NCBI RefSeq assembly: GCF_007988865.1
Contig: NZ_BJUY01000006.1
Coordinates: 38,125-102,124, forward strand
DNA length: 64,000 nt
Reading direction: 5' to 3'
From: Alkalibacterium kapii
GTDB taxonomy: Bacteria; Bacillota; Bacilli; Lactobacillales; Carnobacteriaceae_A
Each line of letters opens with the position of its first letter. The first letter of the stretch is position 1. Both the position numbers and the translations under genes were made by a program. The notes under the pieces are model-generated. The model saw only the letters and a list, made by a program, of their open reading frames with translations, did no database searches and was not told the origin of the DNA. Below, in pieces: positions 46,032 through 55,012 of this stretch.

Positions 46032-47018
46032 GTGAAAAAAATTTTAGTTTTAGGTGGAACTGGTTTTTTAGGTTATTACACGACTAAAGAACTGTTAAGT
46101 AAAGGCTACAAGGTCAAGGCGCTTTCTCTGCCTCCTATGCCAGATGAAAATTTATTCGCAGATACTAATGTTGAAAACATGCTGGCGAATGTCAACGAAT
46201 TGAGTGACGAAGAAGTGCTTGATATCTTAAGCGATGTCGATGGTGTTATTTACGCGATCGGCGCGGATGAACGCATTGTTCCTGACGCACCGGCGTTCTC
46301 ATTTTTCTATGAAGCCAATGTCCTGCCGACTCAGCGACTCGCTCGTTTGTCCGCAAAAGCAGGTGTCGAGAGCTTTGTGATTTTCGGTTCTTATTTTGCT
46401 GAATTTGCTGAAAGATTTACTGACGTTGACTTGAAGAGCGAACCTTATCCTGCCACACGTTTACTGCAGGAGCAGATCGGTTTTGCTGAAGGGGAAGGGA
46501 AAATGCGTGTAAGCAGTCTCCGTCTTCCTTATATATTTGGAACCATGCCTGGCCGTACGCCACTTTGGAAAATGTTTACAGATCAAATCAAAGGAAAAGA
46601 CGTTTATCCTGTCCTAGGTGGTAGTACTGCTGCCGTAACTGTTAAACAAGTTGCTCAAGCTGCAGTGGGCGCTTTGGAGAAAGGCGAGCATCGCGGGACT
46701 TATCCACTTGGTGGGATCAATTTATCCCATAAAGAATTTGCTGATATGATGGTCGACGCGTTAGGGCAAAAAGATAAAACACAGGTGCCTGTCGTTGATC
46801 TGGAGACCGTGCTGCCTAGCTACAAGGCAATCGATGAAAAATCAGCTGCAGCTGGCAAAGAGCATGGCATGCATATGGTGATGAATGCGGATATGAATAG
46901 TCGTGATCTGTCTATTGATCCTAAAATCTCAATGGACCCCTTAGGTTATGAAGAAGATGACGTCTACGCCAGTATTGAAAAAACGCTTGAAGCCTGTGTA
47001 AAAGCTTCTGAATCTTAA
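46032..47018 (+). CDS. NAD(P)-dependent epimerase/dehydratase family protein
   Basis: The protein has 328 residues from GTG at 46032, chosen because GAAGGGTGG lies upstream and the product begins VKKILVLGGTGFLGYYTTKELL, the normal Rossmann start. The longer frame from 45996 has no site. It is an extended or atypical SDR: GGTGFLG near residue 8, an acidic residue pair after strand 2 missing, DGVIYAIGADER near 70. The usual YxxxK is not obvious: the region around 140 reads SEPYPATRLLQEQ, so catalysis by that pair is doubtful. The substrate is unknown. Confidence 0.82.
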   Translation: MKKILVLGGTGFLGYYTTKELLSKGYKVKALSLPPMPDENLFADTNVENMLANVNELSDEEVLDILSDVDGVIYAIGADERIVPDAPAFSFFYEANVLPTQRLARLSAKAGVESFVIFGSYFAEFAERFTDVDLKSEPYPATRLLQEQIGFAEGEGKMRVSSLRLPYIFGTMPGRTPLWKMFTDQIKGKDVYPVLGGSTAAVTVKQVAQAAVGALEKGEHRGTYPLGGINLSHKEFADMMVDALGQKDKTQVPVVDLETVLPSYKAIDEKSAAAGKEHGMHMVMNADMNSRDLSIDPKISMDPLGYEEDDVYASIEKTLEACVKASES

Positions 47019-47072
47019 ACCCGAATAATTAGATTTGAATTCCTGCATCTACTTTTTCTTAAGTATGCATAC

Positions 47073-47115
47073 AAAAAAACCTCGTCTGCAATGACTGTAG
47101 ACGGGGCTTTTCTTC
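47073..47115 (+). terminator. Terminator after epimerase-like gene
   Basis: CCTCGTCT pairs with AGACGGGG, with an A-run before and TTTTCTTCTTT after. Confidence 0.75.
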
Positions 47116-47167
47116 TTTATTATCATATAAAAAGGTTCTGTAAAACGATGCGTTTGATTTTGAAATA

Positions 47168-47251
47168 TGGCCAGGAAGGGAGTTGAACCCTCACGAGCGT
47201 TGCGCTCACCAGATTCTGAGTCTGGCGTGTCTACCATTCCACCACCTAGCC
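47168..47251 (-). tRNA. tRNA-Leu (anticodon CAG)
   Basis: The minus strand folds into a class II tRNA of 84 nt. The acceptor GGCTAGG pairs with CCTGGCC (one G-U and one A-U inside), the discriminator is A and no CCA is encoded. The D-arm contains GTGGAATGGTAGACAC. The anticodon stem CCAGA/TCTGG encloses CTCAGAA, giving anticodon CAG. A long variable arm (GAGCG/CGCTC) and the T-arm GAGGG-TTCAACT-CCCTT follow. It decodes CUG. Confidence 0.93.
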
Positions 47252-47414
47252 GGAACATTCAACAGTATAGCACAACTCCACTCATTTGTTAATATTTTAT
47301 TGTTGCTTCTGCTTATTTTTTCTGTTGTTTTTCTGTTTTTAAAAAAATTATGACTATATAATTTCTTTATTAAAAAAACAGATTTTCAAAGATTGTCGAT
47401 AAAATACAACACGT

Positions 47415-48272
47415 CTAACCGCTCGACTTTTTGGATCGTCTCATAAAATCGACGATGTCTTTCCCATTTTCATCCCACTGCACCATTCGGTAGTAGGCAT
47501 CATGATAAAAAATGAATGTATAATGATTTTTATAGGCATGTTTCATCCACTTCTCTTTGGCATAGACAGAATCCATCGGGTAATCATCATACGCCATGAC
47601 CCATAAAGGATTCTGATGGGCAGTCGACGCCATAATATCAGCCATATGCATGAGCGTTTCTCCGTTCTGGTCCAGTTTCACTACCGCATGACCCTTACTG
47701 TGGCCGCCGGTATGATACATCGTGATCCCCGGAATGATTTCCCGCTCTTTTTTGAATGTTTCGACTTGTCCTTGAATGGCTTCCCAGTTCTTTTTCCAGT
47801 AAGAGCTTTTTGATCGGATATTCGGATGCCTCACTTCATCCCACTCTGTTTCAGTCATATATATCACCGCTTTAGGATAGGAAGAGACAAACACGCCGTC
47901 TTCTTCATGCGTCAGTCCTGAGGCATGATCAAAATGCATATGCGTCATGAGGACACCATCGATATCACTTTTAGTTAGTCCCAGCGTATTTAAGTTTTCA
48001 TCTATATGAGACTCTTCCTTGACGCCAAAATTACGTTTCTGCTTTTCTGTGAGCTTGCCTTTACCGATGCCTGTATCGATCAGATAATTTTTCCCCTGAT
48101 ACTGAATAAGAATGGGCTCCGTTGCATGCGTAATTTGATTCTTTTCATTGGCAGGGTATTTTTTATACCATAAAGGTTTCGGTACCACGCCAAAAATGGC
48201 TCCCCCATCGAATGAAACAACGCCGCCATCTAACCAGTACAAGGTCATGTCGTGAAATATCAATTTATCCAA
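47415..48272 (-). CDS. MBL-fold metallo-hydrolase (AHL-lactonase-like group)
   Basis: The protein has 285 residues from TTG at 48272, which has GGAGGG 6 bp upstream; the longer frame to 48338 has no site. The metal motif THMHFDHASG is near residue 108, a second His in GGHSKGHAVV near 190 and a C-terminal FYHD near 262. The overall layout, with VVPKPLWYKKYPANEKNQI and LIDTGIGKGK early, fits the quorum-quenching lactonase-like MBL subgroup, but many members act on other esters or phosphodiesters. It is a single gene. Confidence 0.85.
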   Translation of the reverse strand: MDKLIFHDMTLYWLDGGVVSFDGGAIFGVVPKPLWYKKYPANEKNQITHATEPILIQYQGKNYLIDTGIGKGKLTEKQKRNFGVKEESHIDENLNTLGLTKSDIDGVLMTHMHFDHASGLTHEEDGVFVSSYPKAVIYMTETEWDEVRHPNIRSKSSYWKKNWEAIQGQVETFKKEREIIPGITMYHTGGHSKGHAVVKLDQNGETLMHMADIMASTAHQNPLWVMAYDDYPMDSVYAKEKWMKHAYKNHYTFIFYHDAYYRMVQWDENGKDIVDFMRRSKKSSG

Positions 48273-48367
48273 GTAATTCCCTCCAGTATCATTGTTAGAT
48301 CTATCATAAAAAGGAATAGAGGCTTGTGAGAACACCACTATTCCTAAAAATGTATTCGTTTATTAAC

Positions 48368-48607
48368 TTACCAGCTGGCAGAAAATAAAGTAAAGAACCC
48401 TATGACACCAAGCACGAATAACACGATTACTGCGATCAGTGACCAGTTATTTAACTTACGGGCCAAAGTGGCATCGACGCCGCCTTTTGTTGCTTGACCT
48501 GCTAAGTAAATACCCAATGGAAAAGCTAGGATAGTTAAACCCATCCATCCGGCAAATAAGCATACCCACGATAAGATATGAAAAAGATTCGCATTTTCAG
48601 ACATCAT
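48368..48607 (-). CDS. Small two-helix membrane protein
   Basis: The protein has 79 residues and two transmembrane helices (about 10-32 and 50-74) joined by a short loop (GQATKGGVDATLARKLNNWS). A GAGGGAAAT-like ribosome binding site precedes the ATG. It lies between the metallo-hydrolase and Gfo/Idh genes on the same strand, with about 75-100 bp on each side. No family is recognised. Confidence 0.65.
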   Translation of the reverse strand: MMSENANLFHILSWVCLFAGWMGLTILAFPLGIYLAGQATKGGVDATLARKLNNWSLIAVIVLFVLGVIGFFTLFSASW

Positions 48608-48683
48608 TTCCCTCCTTTTTGACTTCTATCATTCATTATCATTTTTTTCATTGAACTTCTCCCGAGGCAAGTGCTAAACTTTT

Positions 48684-49709
48684 TTAATAATTTTTCATTT
48701 CGCTGATACCTTCTTCAAGGATTTCGATTTGACGGATCGTTTCTTCATCCTTCACGATTTTTTCCTTGCCGTTGACAATCGATTCATAAACCCCTTTGTA
48801 AATCCGGCTGTAGTCGCCTACTTCGGATACGACTTTCTCTTCATGGTAGTGTCCTTTGTCATCCATATAATAAAGCGTCCCGTAATGCTCTGGCAGATCG
48901 ACACCAAAATCATTATTTACCGGCATGTAAAACAGCTTCAAGTGTTCTTCCTGACGGTCTTTCGTTTCTTTGATGAACGCCCCTTTTTTTCCATAGATTG
49001 CAAAGCTTGGACGGCCCTTCAAGCGGAAATAGCTTGATTTGACGCTTACTTTCAAATTGTTCGTATAATTGAAGTCCAAATCAAAGTAATCATTCATGCG
49101 TCCGTCGCCTAAAAGCTGGCGAACATCATAGTGGATGTCCACTGGATTGCCAAAGTATGATAGCACTTGATCCACTGTATGGCAGGCATGTGTGTACATA
49201 AAGCTGTTTAATTTATCAAACATTTCTGCGTTTTCAGGTACTTCAGGTCTGAAGTAATCAAAATGCATTTCAACTTCCAGTATGTCTCCTATTACGCCAC
49301 TTTCGATCACTTTCTGAACTGTTAAAAAATCTGAGTCGAAACGGCGGTTCTGATAGCACTGGATAAATAGCCCTTTTTCCTCAGCCAAATCAAAAAGCTC
49401 TTTCGCTTCCTCCGATGTTTCCGCGAAAGGTTTCTCGACCAGAACGTGTTTATTGTTTAAAAGTGTCTCTTTTGCAAGTTCATAATGGCTTTCTGGCGGC
49501 GTGCAGATCACGACCAAGTCTATTTCTGAATCATTATAAATAGCCGTTTTATCTTTTACGTAATCAACTCCAGGAACTCTTTCCCATTCTTCATTGTGAC
49601 CCGAACGGGCTTGAATCATTTTGATGTTTATCCCTTCGACTTGCGTTGAAAAAGGGATGTGGTAACGGTTCGTACTTTTCCCATCACCGATATAAGCAAT
49701 ATTCAACAT
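48684..49709 (-). CDS. Gfo/Idh/MocA family oxidoreductase
   Basis: The protein has 341 residues. The NAD-binding domain shows IAYIGDGKSTNRYHIPF at the start, CTPPESHYE near 70 and the hallmark VEKPFAET near 92-99, where Lys is the catalytic residue. The C-terminal alpha/beta domain carries HACHTVDQVLSYFG near 176 with the catalytic Asp/His. This matches the YvaA/YulF-like sugar or inositol dehydrogenase group. It stands alone with a GGAGGG ribosome binding site. The substrate is unknown. Confidence 0.9.
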   Translation of the reverse strand: MLNIAYIGDGKSTNRYHIPFSTQVEGINIKMIQARSGHNEEWERVPGVDYVKDKTAIYNDSEIDLVVICTPPESHYELAKETLLNNKHVLVEKPFAETSEEAKELFDLAEEKGLFIQCYQNRRFDSDFLTVQKVIESGVIGDILEVEMHFDYFRPEVPENAEMFDKLNSFMYTHACHTVDQVLSYFGNPVDIHYDVRQLLGDGRMNDYFDLDFNYTNNLKVSVKSSYFRLKGRPSFAIYGKKGAFIKETKDRQEEHLKLFYMPVNNDFGVDLPEHYGTLYYMDDKGHYHEEKVVSEVGDYSRIYKGVYESIVNGKEKIVKDEETIRQIEILEEGISEMKNY

Positions 49710-49898
49710 GAATTTCCCTCCATTAAATAATCCTTTAATGATTTATTCGCTTGCACGTATCATTATTTTTTTAAATCATTCAAGTTAGTGGTTTCATTTC
49801 CATTGTATCTGTTATGCTCCTGTCCGTAAACTATATAGAGTGTTAATTTTAATTTTTATACTCCTTTTAGATCAACTAGCCATTGATTCAATTTAACT

Positions 49899-49949
49899 TT
49901 GACAAATAACCAGGAAATTGCTAAGATACATTCAAATGATCGTTTGAAT
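49899..49949 (+). promoter_or_regulatory. cadC-cadA promoter and CadC operator
   Basis: TTGACA (49899-49904) and TAAGAT (49922-49927) are 17 bp apart. Directly after the -10 lies the 20-bp inverted repeat ATTCAAA-N6-TTTGAAT (49930-49949), like ArsR/CadC-type operators. Repression at the start site with release by Cd/Zn/Pb is expected. Confidence 0.85.
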
Positions 49950-49963
49950 GATAGGAGATAATA

Positions 49964-50326
49964 ATGACTAAAGAGATGTGTAGCTGTACAATCTTACATA
50001 AAGAAAAAGTAGATGACGTAAAAGCTTCGCTTGATGGTGCTGACTTTTCTGATATTTTAACCTTGAGTAAATGCATCAATGATCCTTCAAGAATAAAAAT
50101 CCTTTATGCATTGAAAGCTTGTGATGAAATGTGCGTCTGCGACCTTTCTGCGGTTCTTGAATCAAGCAATGCTTTGGCGTCACACCATTTGCGTTTCTTA
50201 AAGAAACATGGACTCGTCACGTCTCGAAAAGAAGGAAAAACAGTTTACTATTCACTTTTAAACCCATCAGTCTTGGACGTTCTTGATGCTTTTCAAACAA
50301 TGAAAGAAATACCAGTATATCAATAA
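49964..50326 (+). CDS. cadC: CadC-type metal-sensing ArsR/SmtB repressor
   Basis: The protein has 120 residues with an ArsR winged helix (CINDPSRIKILYALKACDEMCVCDLSAVL, SNALASHHLRFLKKHGLV). The alpha3N metal site of CadC is visible: the N-terminal MCSC and the CVC motif in DEMCVCDLS supply Cys ligands for Cd(II), Pb(II) or Zn(II). A GGAGATAAT ribosome binding site lies upstream, and the operator palindrome is in its promoter. cadA follows by 33 bp. It represses the operon and releases it upon binding metal. Confidence 0.94.
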   Translation: MTKEMCSCTILHKEKVDDVKASLDGADFSDILTLSKCINDPSRIKILYALKACDEMCVCDLSAVLESSNALASHHLRFLKKHGLVTSRKEGKTVYYSLLNPSVLDVLDAFQTMKEIPVYQ

Positions 50327-50358
50327 TGATCAATCAAATTTAATAAGAAGGTGTATTT

Positions 50359-52551
50359 ATGTCAACTAGTCATCCGCAGCATGAATGGCTGCTCGAAGGT
50401 CTCGACTGCGCCAACTGTGCCGATAAAGTCGAACGGGGTGTCGCTCTGGTTCCTGGTGTCACAGACAGTAAAGTCAACTTTATGACCACGACCCTAAGTT
50501 TTCGGGTAACTGCAGCAGATGAACATGATGTGTTAAAAAACGTGAAAGATAAGGTCCAGACTCTGGAACCGGATATCACTCTTTTAGAGAAAGCCAGTGG
50601 CAGACAAGTCAGTCTGGATAATGATGCAACTGTCCATACAGCTGTTAAAGAAGATGCGCTTGAAACAGCCAAATCCACAGACCGCTCTTCACGCTTTAAA
50701 GGACTTGAATCAAAAACAAAAACAACACTCGTGCGTTTGTTTTTCAGTCTAATTTTACTGCTTTCAGGTATGTTTATCCCTTTAAACGAAGGTCTGTCAC
50801 TCGTTTTATTCATTGCCGCCTATCTAGCCGCAGGATATGATGTGGTCTGGCGTGCGATCAAAAACATCCTGCACGGACAGTTGTTTGATGAAAATTTCCT
50901 GATGACGATTGCGACATTCAGTGCTTTTTACATACAACAGTACCCTGAAGCTGTCGCAGTTATGGTTTTCTATCAGATCGGTGAAGTCTTTCAGGATATT
51001 GCCGTTACAAAATCCCGTCGTTCGATTTCTGACTTAATGGATATTCGACCGGATTATGCCAATTTAGTCAAAGGTGACACGGTAGACAAAGTGGCCCCTG
51101 AAACAGTACAGGCTGGTGATACCATTCTGATCCGTCCCGGCGAAAAAGTTCCTTTGGATGGAGAAGTCATTGAAGGAACTTCATCGATGGATACGTCTGT
51201 TTTGACCGGTGAATCTGTTCCAAGAAGCGTGAAACCAGGCGATACCGTGTTGAGCGGTTATATCAATAAAAATGCTCTACTGAAACTTGTTGTAGAAAAA
51301 CCTTTTGCCGACTCTACTGTAAAGAAAATTCTAGACTTGGTACAAAATGCCAGTGGACGAAAAGCACCTACAGAACAATTTATAACAAAGTTTGCGCGCT
51401 ATTATACTCCGATCGTAGTCATCGCTGCCGTCATGCTTGCAGTCATTCCGCCTTTACTTTTACCGGGCGCTACTTTCAATGAATGGATTTACAGAGCAAG
51501 TATTTTCCTTGTTATTTCCTGTCCTTGTGCGCTTGTTATCTCTATTCCTGTTGGATTCTTTGGCGGGATCGGTTCGGCTTCCAGAAAAGGGATCCTTGTA
51601 AAAGGAAGTAATTTCCTTGAAGCGTTGAACGATCTCAAATACATTGTTGTGGATAAAACCGGAACACTGACAAAGGGAAAGTTTGAATTGAATGAAATAA
51701 AACCAGCCAATGGATTTCAAGAAGCACAGCTCCTTGAGTCTGCTGCTTATGCAGAAGCCTATTCCACCCATCCCATTGCTGATTCGATCAGAGAACGGTA
51801 CGATCAAACGATTCAAAAAGACAGGATCACTGCTGTTAATGAAATCCCAGGTCACGGAATCGAAGCTGAAATCTCTGGAGAAAGAGTTTTAGCTGGAAAT
51901 GCTCGATTGATGGAAAGATTCTCTATCGATTATACTAAGGCACAAGACAGTGGCACGCTCGTTTATGTGGCAGTAAATGAAACATACATGGGGCATTTAC
52001 TGATTTCTGACACAATCAAAGAGGACTCCGCTGAAGGAATTAAAAAACTTAAAAAATCAGGAATCGAGCATATCATTATGCTGACAGGTGATTCCAAAAA
52101 GATCGGTGAAGATGTTGCAGAAAAACTCGGCATCACTGAGGTTTATACTGAATTACTGCCTCACGAAAAAGTAGATGCTCTGGAAGATATCCTTTCAAGG
52201 AAAGAGAAAAATGAACGAGTGGCTTTCGTTGGTGATGGGATCAATGACACGCCGGTTCTCGCCCGCTCAGATATTGGCATCGCGATGGGGGGACTCGGTT
52301 CTGATGCAGCTATTGAAGCCGCCGATGTCGTCATTATGGATGATAAAATACCTAAAATCGCCAGTGCCTTAAAAGTCGCTAAAAACACACGAGGAATCGT
52401 CTGGCAAAATATCATCTTAGCTCTTGGAATAAAGGCTGTTTTTCTGATACTCGGAGCCTTTGGTATCGCAACACTATGGGAAGCCGTATTTGCTGACGTT
52501 GGCGTCACTGTGCTTGCCGTATTGAACGCTATGCGGATACTGAATAAATAA
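50359..52551 (+). CDS. cadA: Cadmium/zinc-exporting P1B-type ATPase
   Basis: The protein has 730 residues. An N-terminal HMA domain has the metal-binding GLDCANCADKVE near residue 14. About eight helices follow. TM6 has SCPCALVI near 390 (P1B-2 class, Zn/Cd/Pb), the phosphorylation motif DKTGTLTKG near 434, the HP pair in STHPIADS near 475 and GDGINDTPVLA near 628. A His-Asp/Lys-poor linker separates the HMA domain from the first helix. It exports Zn2+, Cd2+ and Pb2+ under control of CadC. A strong terminator follows. Confidence 0.95.
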   Translation: MSTSHPQHEWLLEGLDCANCADKVERGVALVPGVTDSKVNFMTTTLSFRVTAADEHDVLKNVKDKVQTLEPDITLLEKASGRQVSLDNDATVHTAVKEDALETAKSTDRSSRFKGLESKTKTTLVRLFFSLILLLSGMFIPLNEGLSLVLFIAAYLAAGYDVVWRAIKNILHGQLFDENFLMTIATFSAFYIQQYPEAVAVMVFYQIGEVFQDIAVTKSRRSISDLMDIRPDYANLVKGDTVDKVAPETVQAGDTILIRPGEKVPLDGEVIEGTSSMDTSVLTGESVPRSVKPGDTVLSGYINKNALLKLVVEKPFADSTVKKILDLVQNASGRKAPTEQFITKFARYYTPIVVIAAVMLAVIPPLLLPGATFNEWIYRASIFLVISCPCALVISIPVGFFGGIGSASRKGILVKGSNFLEALNDLKYIVVDKTGTLTKGKFELNEIKPANGFQEAQLLESAAYAEAYSTHPIADSIRERYDQTIQKDRITAVNEIPGHGIEAEISGERVLAGNARLMERFSIDYTKAQDSGTLVYVAVNETYMGHLLISDTIKEDSAEGIKKLKKSGIEHIIMLTGDSKKIGEDVAEKLGITEVYTELLPHEKVDALEDILSRKEKNERVAFVGDGINDTPVLARSDIGIAMGGLGSDAAIEAADVVIMDDKIPKIASALKVAKNTRGIVWQNIILALGIKAVFLILGAFGIATLWEAVFADVGVTVLAVLNAMRILNK

Positions 52552-52570
52552 CTAGCAGAGGAGTTAATCA

Positions 52571-52605
52571 AAAAACCCTGAGATGCACATGTCTCAGGGT
52601 TTTTC
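52571..52605 (+). terminator. Terminator after cadA
   Basis: AAAACCCTGAGA pairs with TCTCAGGGTTTT and T-rich sequence follows. It lies between the convergent cadA and the next ATPase gene, so it may act both ways. Confidence 0.88.
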
Positions 52606-52640
52606 TCTGTTTATTTTTACTGTACTTTCACTGCTGTTTT

Positions 52641-54515
52641 TTAAACTCTTACGGAGTCATATTGTTCAGTAAGGTCTTTCTTGGCGGGTGTGGAACCAAT
52701 CAGACGCAGACCATTCAATATGACGAGTATGGTCGAACCTTCGTGGAAAAGAACGGCCAGCGGCAAGCCGAGTACACCAAAGAGGTTCAAAACGATCAGT
52801 ATAATGATCACACTGATTGAGAACACGACGTTTTGGAAAATGATTCTATTCAGCTTTTTACTTAGTTTATAGCTGTAAAAGAGTTTCAGCAGATCGTTTT
52901 TAACAACGACGACATCTGAAGATTCCATCGCAACGGACGACCCGCTACCCATGGCAATGCCAATATCCGCATTTGCTAAAGCCGGTGCATCATTGATTCC
53001 GTCACCGATCATCCCAACGATCTCGTCTTTATCCTGACTCTTTAAAACATAATCGATTTTGTTTTCCGGCAGCATCGACGCTTCATAATGATCAACACCA
53101 ACTGTTTCTGCCACGTGTGTTGTTACTTCTTCATTGTCTCCGGTTAAAAGAGTGACTGAGATACCTTCCTTTTGAAAGCTAGCTACCGCTTCAGCAGATT
53201 GCGTACGGATCTGGTCGCTGAGCGAAAAGTACCCCACGACTTCATCCTCTTTAGCTACCAGAATGATCGTGTTCCCTTCCTGGAAGTATTTTTTATACTC
53301 GTCGTATTTATCGTAATTTTTAAAGGCTTCAGGCTTTCCAATAAAAAGCTTGCCTTTTTTGACGCCTGCGCCTGCTATTTCATTGACAGGTTCATCCTGA
53401 TCAACCGTCGTTAAATCGGTCTCTTTGAAAGCATTAACGATTGCTTTTGCAATAGGATGACTGGACTGCTGCTCCATATAAACTACTTCTTTTAAACTTT
53501 CTTCTGGAATGTTGTAGTCGTTCACTATAAATTCGCCGTGCGTCAATGTCCCGGTTTTATCTGTATACAAGGTATCCATCGTGCTCAAGGCTTCCATTGC
53601 CGCGCCGCCTTTAAATAGGATGCCATTTTTAGCACCGTTACTAATTGCGCTCAGCGTTGCCGGTGTTGCTGAAGCCACAAGCGCACAAGGACTGGCTACA
53701 GTTAGAAAGACCATACCACGATAAAAAGATTCTTGAAATGAAATACCTATCACGCCGTATAGTACGAAAATAAAGATAGGAACGATGATCAACACAGAAA
53801 TAACGTATTTACTTTCGATTCGATCAATGAATTTTGAGATACGAGAAGGTTTACTTTGGGCTTCTTCGACCATTCGAATGATATTTGAAAAAACCGTTTC
53901 ATCATTTGTTTTATTCACTTCAAGATGAAAGGCATCATTTTCATTTATCGTGCCGGCAAAAACTTCATCATTTTTTTCTTTTTCGACAGGAACAGCTTCT
54001 CCGGTCAGTGCCGCTTCATTAACGACAGCCTTTCGGTCAATGATCCCGTCTATGGGTATTTGCGCCCCTTTTGCCACAACTACTATATCACCTATTTCTA
54101 GTTCCTCAGTCGGGACTGTAACGACTTCACCATTCTTTTTCAGGACTTGAGCGGTCTCTGGAACTTGAGCCATCAGTTCAGAAATGGCTGATGTTGATTT
54201 GCTGTTGGCATAGTCTTCCAGCACTTCAGCAGTAGCAAAAATCAAAAGCAGCGCCGCCCCCTCGGATTCATAATTTATAATTACAGCGCCCGCAGCTGCT
54301 AAAATCATGAGTAGATCGACATTTGGTGATTTGTCTTTGATCGTTTCTGTAATAGCATCCTTCGCTGCAAAAAAACCTAAAAAGAAAATCGCTGCATAAA
54401 ACAATCCTGTGCTGTAAGGATTATCGACTGCGGTCAAGGCAAAGCCGATTGCTGTTAAAATAACGCCAATGGACAAGAATTGTCCTTGCTTGTTCTCCAT
54501 TAAATAGTGTAACAT
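52641..54515 (-). CDS. P1B-type heavy-metal ATPase, SPC (P1B-4-like) class
   Basis: The protein has 624 residues from the ATG at 54515 (GAAGGGG ribosome binding site); the longer frame upstream runs through the riboswitch and is rejected. No N-terminal HMA domain is present. TM6 has ASPCALVASATPATL near 320, the SPC motif of P1B-4 ATPases that export Co2+, Fe2+ or Zn2+. The phosphorylation motif DKTGTLTHG, the HP motif SSHPIAKA and GDGINDAPALA are intact. The leader contains a putative NiCo-type riboswitch with terminator, so the gene should be induced by cobalt, nickel or ferrous iron. Confidence 0.93.
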   Translation of the reverse strand: MLHYLMENKQGQFLSIGVILTAIGFALTAVDNPYSTGLFYAAIFFLGFFAAKDAITETIKDKSPNVDLLMILAAAGAVIINYESEGAALLLIFATAEVLEDYANSKSTSAISELMAQVPETAQVLKKNGEVVTVPTEELEIGDIVVVAKGAQIPIDGIIDRKAVVNEAALTGEAVPVEKEKNDEVFAGTINENDAFHLEVNKTNDETVFSNIIRMVEEAQSKPSRISKFIDRIESKYVISVLIIVPIFIFVLYGVIGISFQESFYRGMVFLTVASPCALVASATPATLSAISNGAKNGILFKGGAAMEALSTMDTLYTDKTGTLTHGEFIVNDYNIPEESLKEVVYMEQQSSHPIAKAIVNAFKETDLTTVDQDEPVNEIAGAGVKKGKLFIGKPEAFKNYDKYDEYKKYFQEGNTIILVAKEDEVVGYFSLSDQIRTQSAEAVASFQKEGISVTLLTGDNEEVTTHVAETVGVDHYEASMLPENKIDYVLKSQDKDEIVGMIGDGINDAPALANADIGIAMGSGSSVAMESSDVVVVKNDLLKLFYSYKLSKKLNRIIFQNVVFSISVIIILIVLNLFGVLGLPLAVLFHEGSTILVILNGLRLIGSTPAKKDLTEQYDSVRV

Positions 54516-54605
54516 TTTAACCCCTTCTTTCTTATTTTTGTTTTTACTATTATTTTTTGAAAGTGATTTAATCGTTATTTTATTCCCCCTTTTTGGTTTA
54601 TCACT

Positions 54606-54661
54606 ATAAAAAAGGGCATACCCGTAGGACAGAATTAACTGTCCCACAGATATGCCCTTTA
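54606..54661 (-). terminator. Riboswitch-controlled intrinsic terminator
   Basis: On the minus strand AAAGGGCATA pairs with TATGCCCTTT, and an inner stem GGACAG/CTGTCC encloses TTAATT. A run of seven T follows. It sits directly after the aptamer and before the ATPase gene, forming the expression platform. Confidence 0.9.
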
Positions 54662-54665
54662 CAAA

Positions 54666-54741
54666 CATACTCTGCTGCCGCAACAAAGTGCAGCCCGGCT
54701 GCATGTTCCCCTACGTGAGAGGTTCACCGCCTGTTCAGATC
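54666..54741 (-). promoter_or_regulatory. Putative NiCo (czcD) riboswitch aptamer
   Basis: The minus-strand leader contains, in order, AACAGGCGGTGAACC, GGGGAACA, GCAGCCGGGCTGC and TTGCGGCAGCAG. The GCAGCCGGGCTGC block and the flanking ACAGG and GCGG-AGCAG blocks match my memory of the czcD/NiCo four-helix aptamer. It lies just upstream of a strong terminator and a P1B ATPase, the typical context. Metal binding would favour antitermination. The assignment is from recalled consensus, not a covariance search. Confidence 0.75.
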
Positions 54742-55012
54742 ACAATGAATAAATCATTCTTTATTCAAAGCTTTCATATTTAATTTTAAAGTGACAAACT
54801 TAATTTTCAATCTTTTTGTGAACTCATCTACATAATAGCATCTTATTCTCTGCCGGTCAAGCAATCGATTGCAGAAGTATCATTATTATAGAAAAAACGA
54901 GCAGAAAAGAAAAATGGCCATCTTTCTTCCTTACCCTAGCCCATACTTATAGTTATTTTATACTTTTTTTTAGTTTTATTTAAAATACTCACTCATATGG
55001 TCCCGGTTTTTT

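Noticed and set aside
54516..54704. N-terminal extension of the SPC-class ATPase
   Set aside because: The extended frame reads through the riboswitch terminator and aptamer and has no ribosome binding site. The ATG at 54515 has one.
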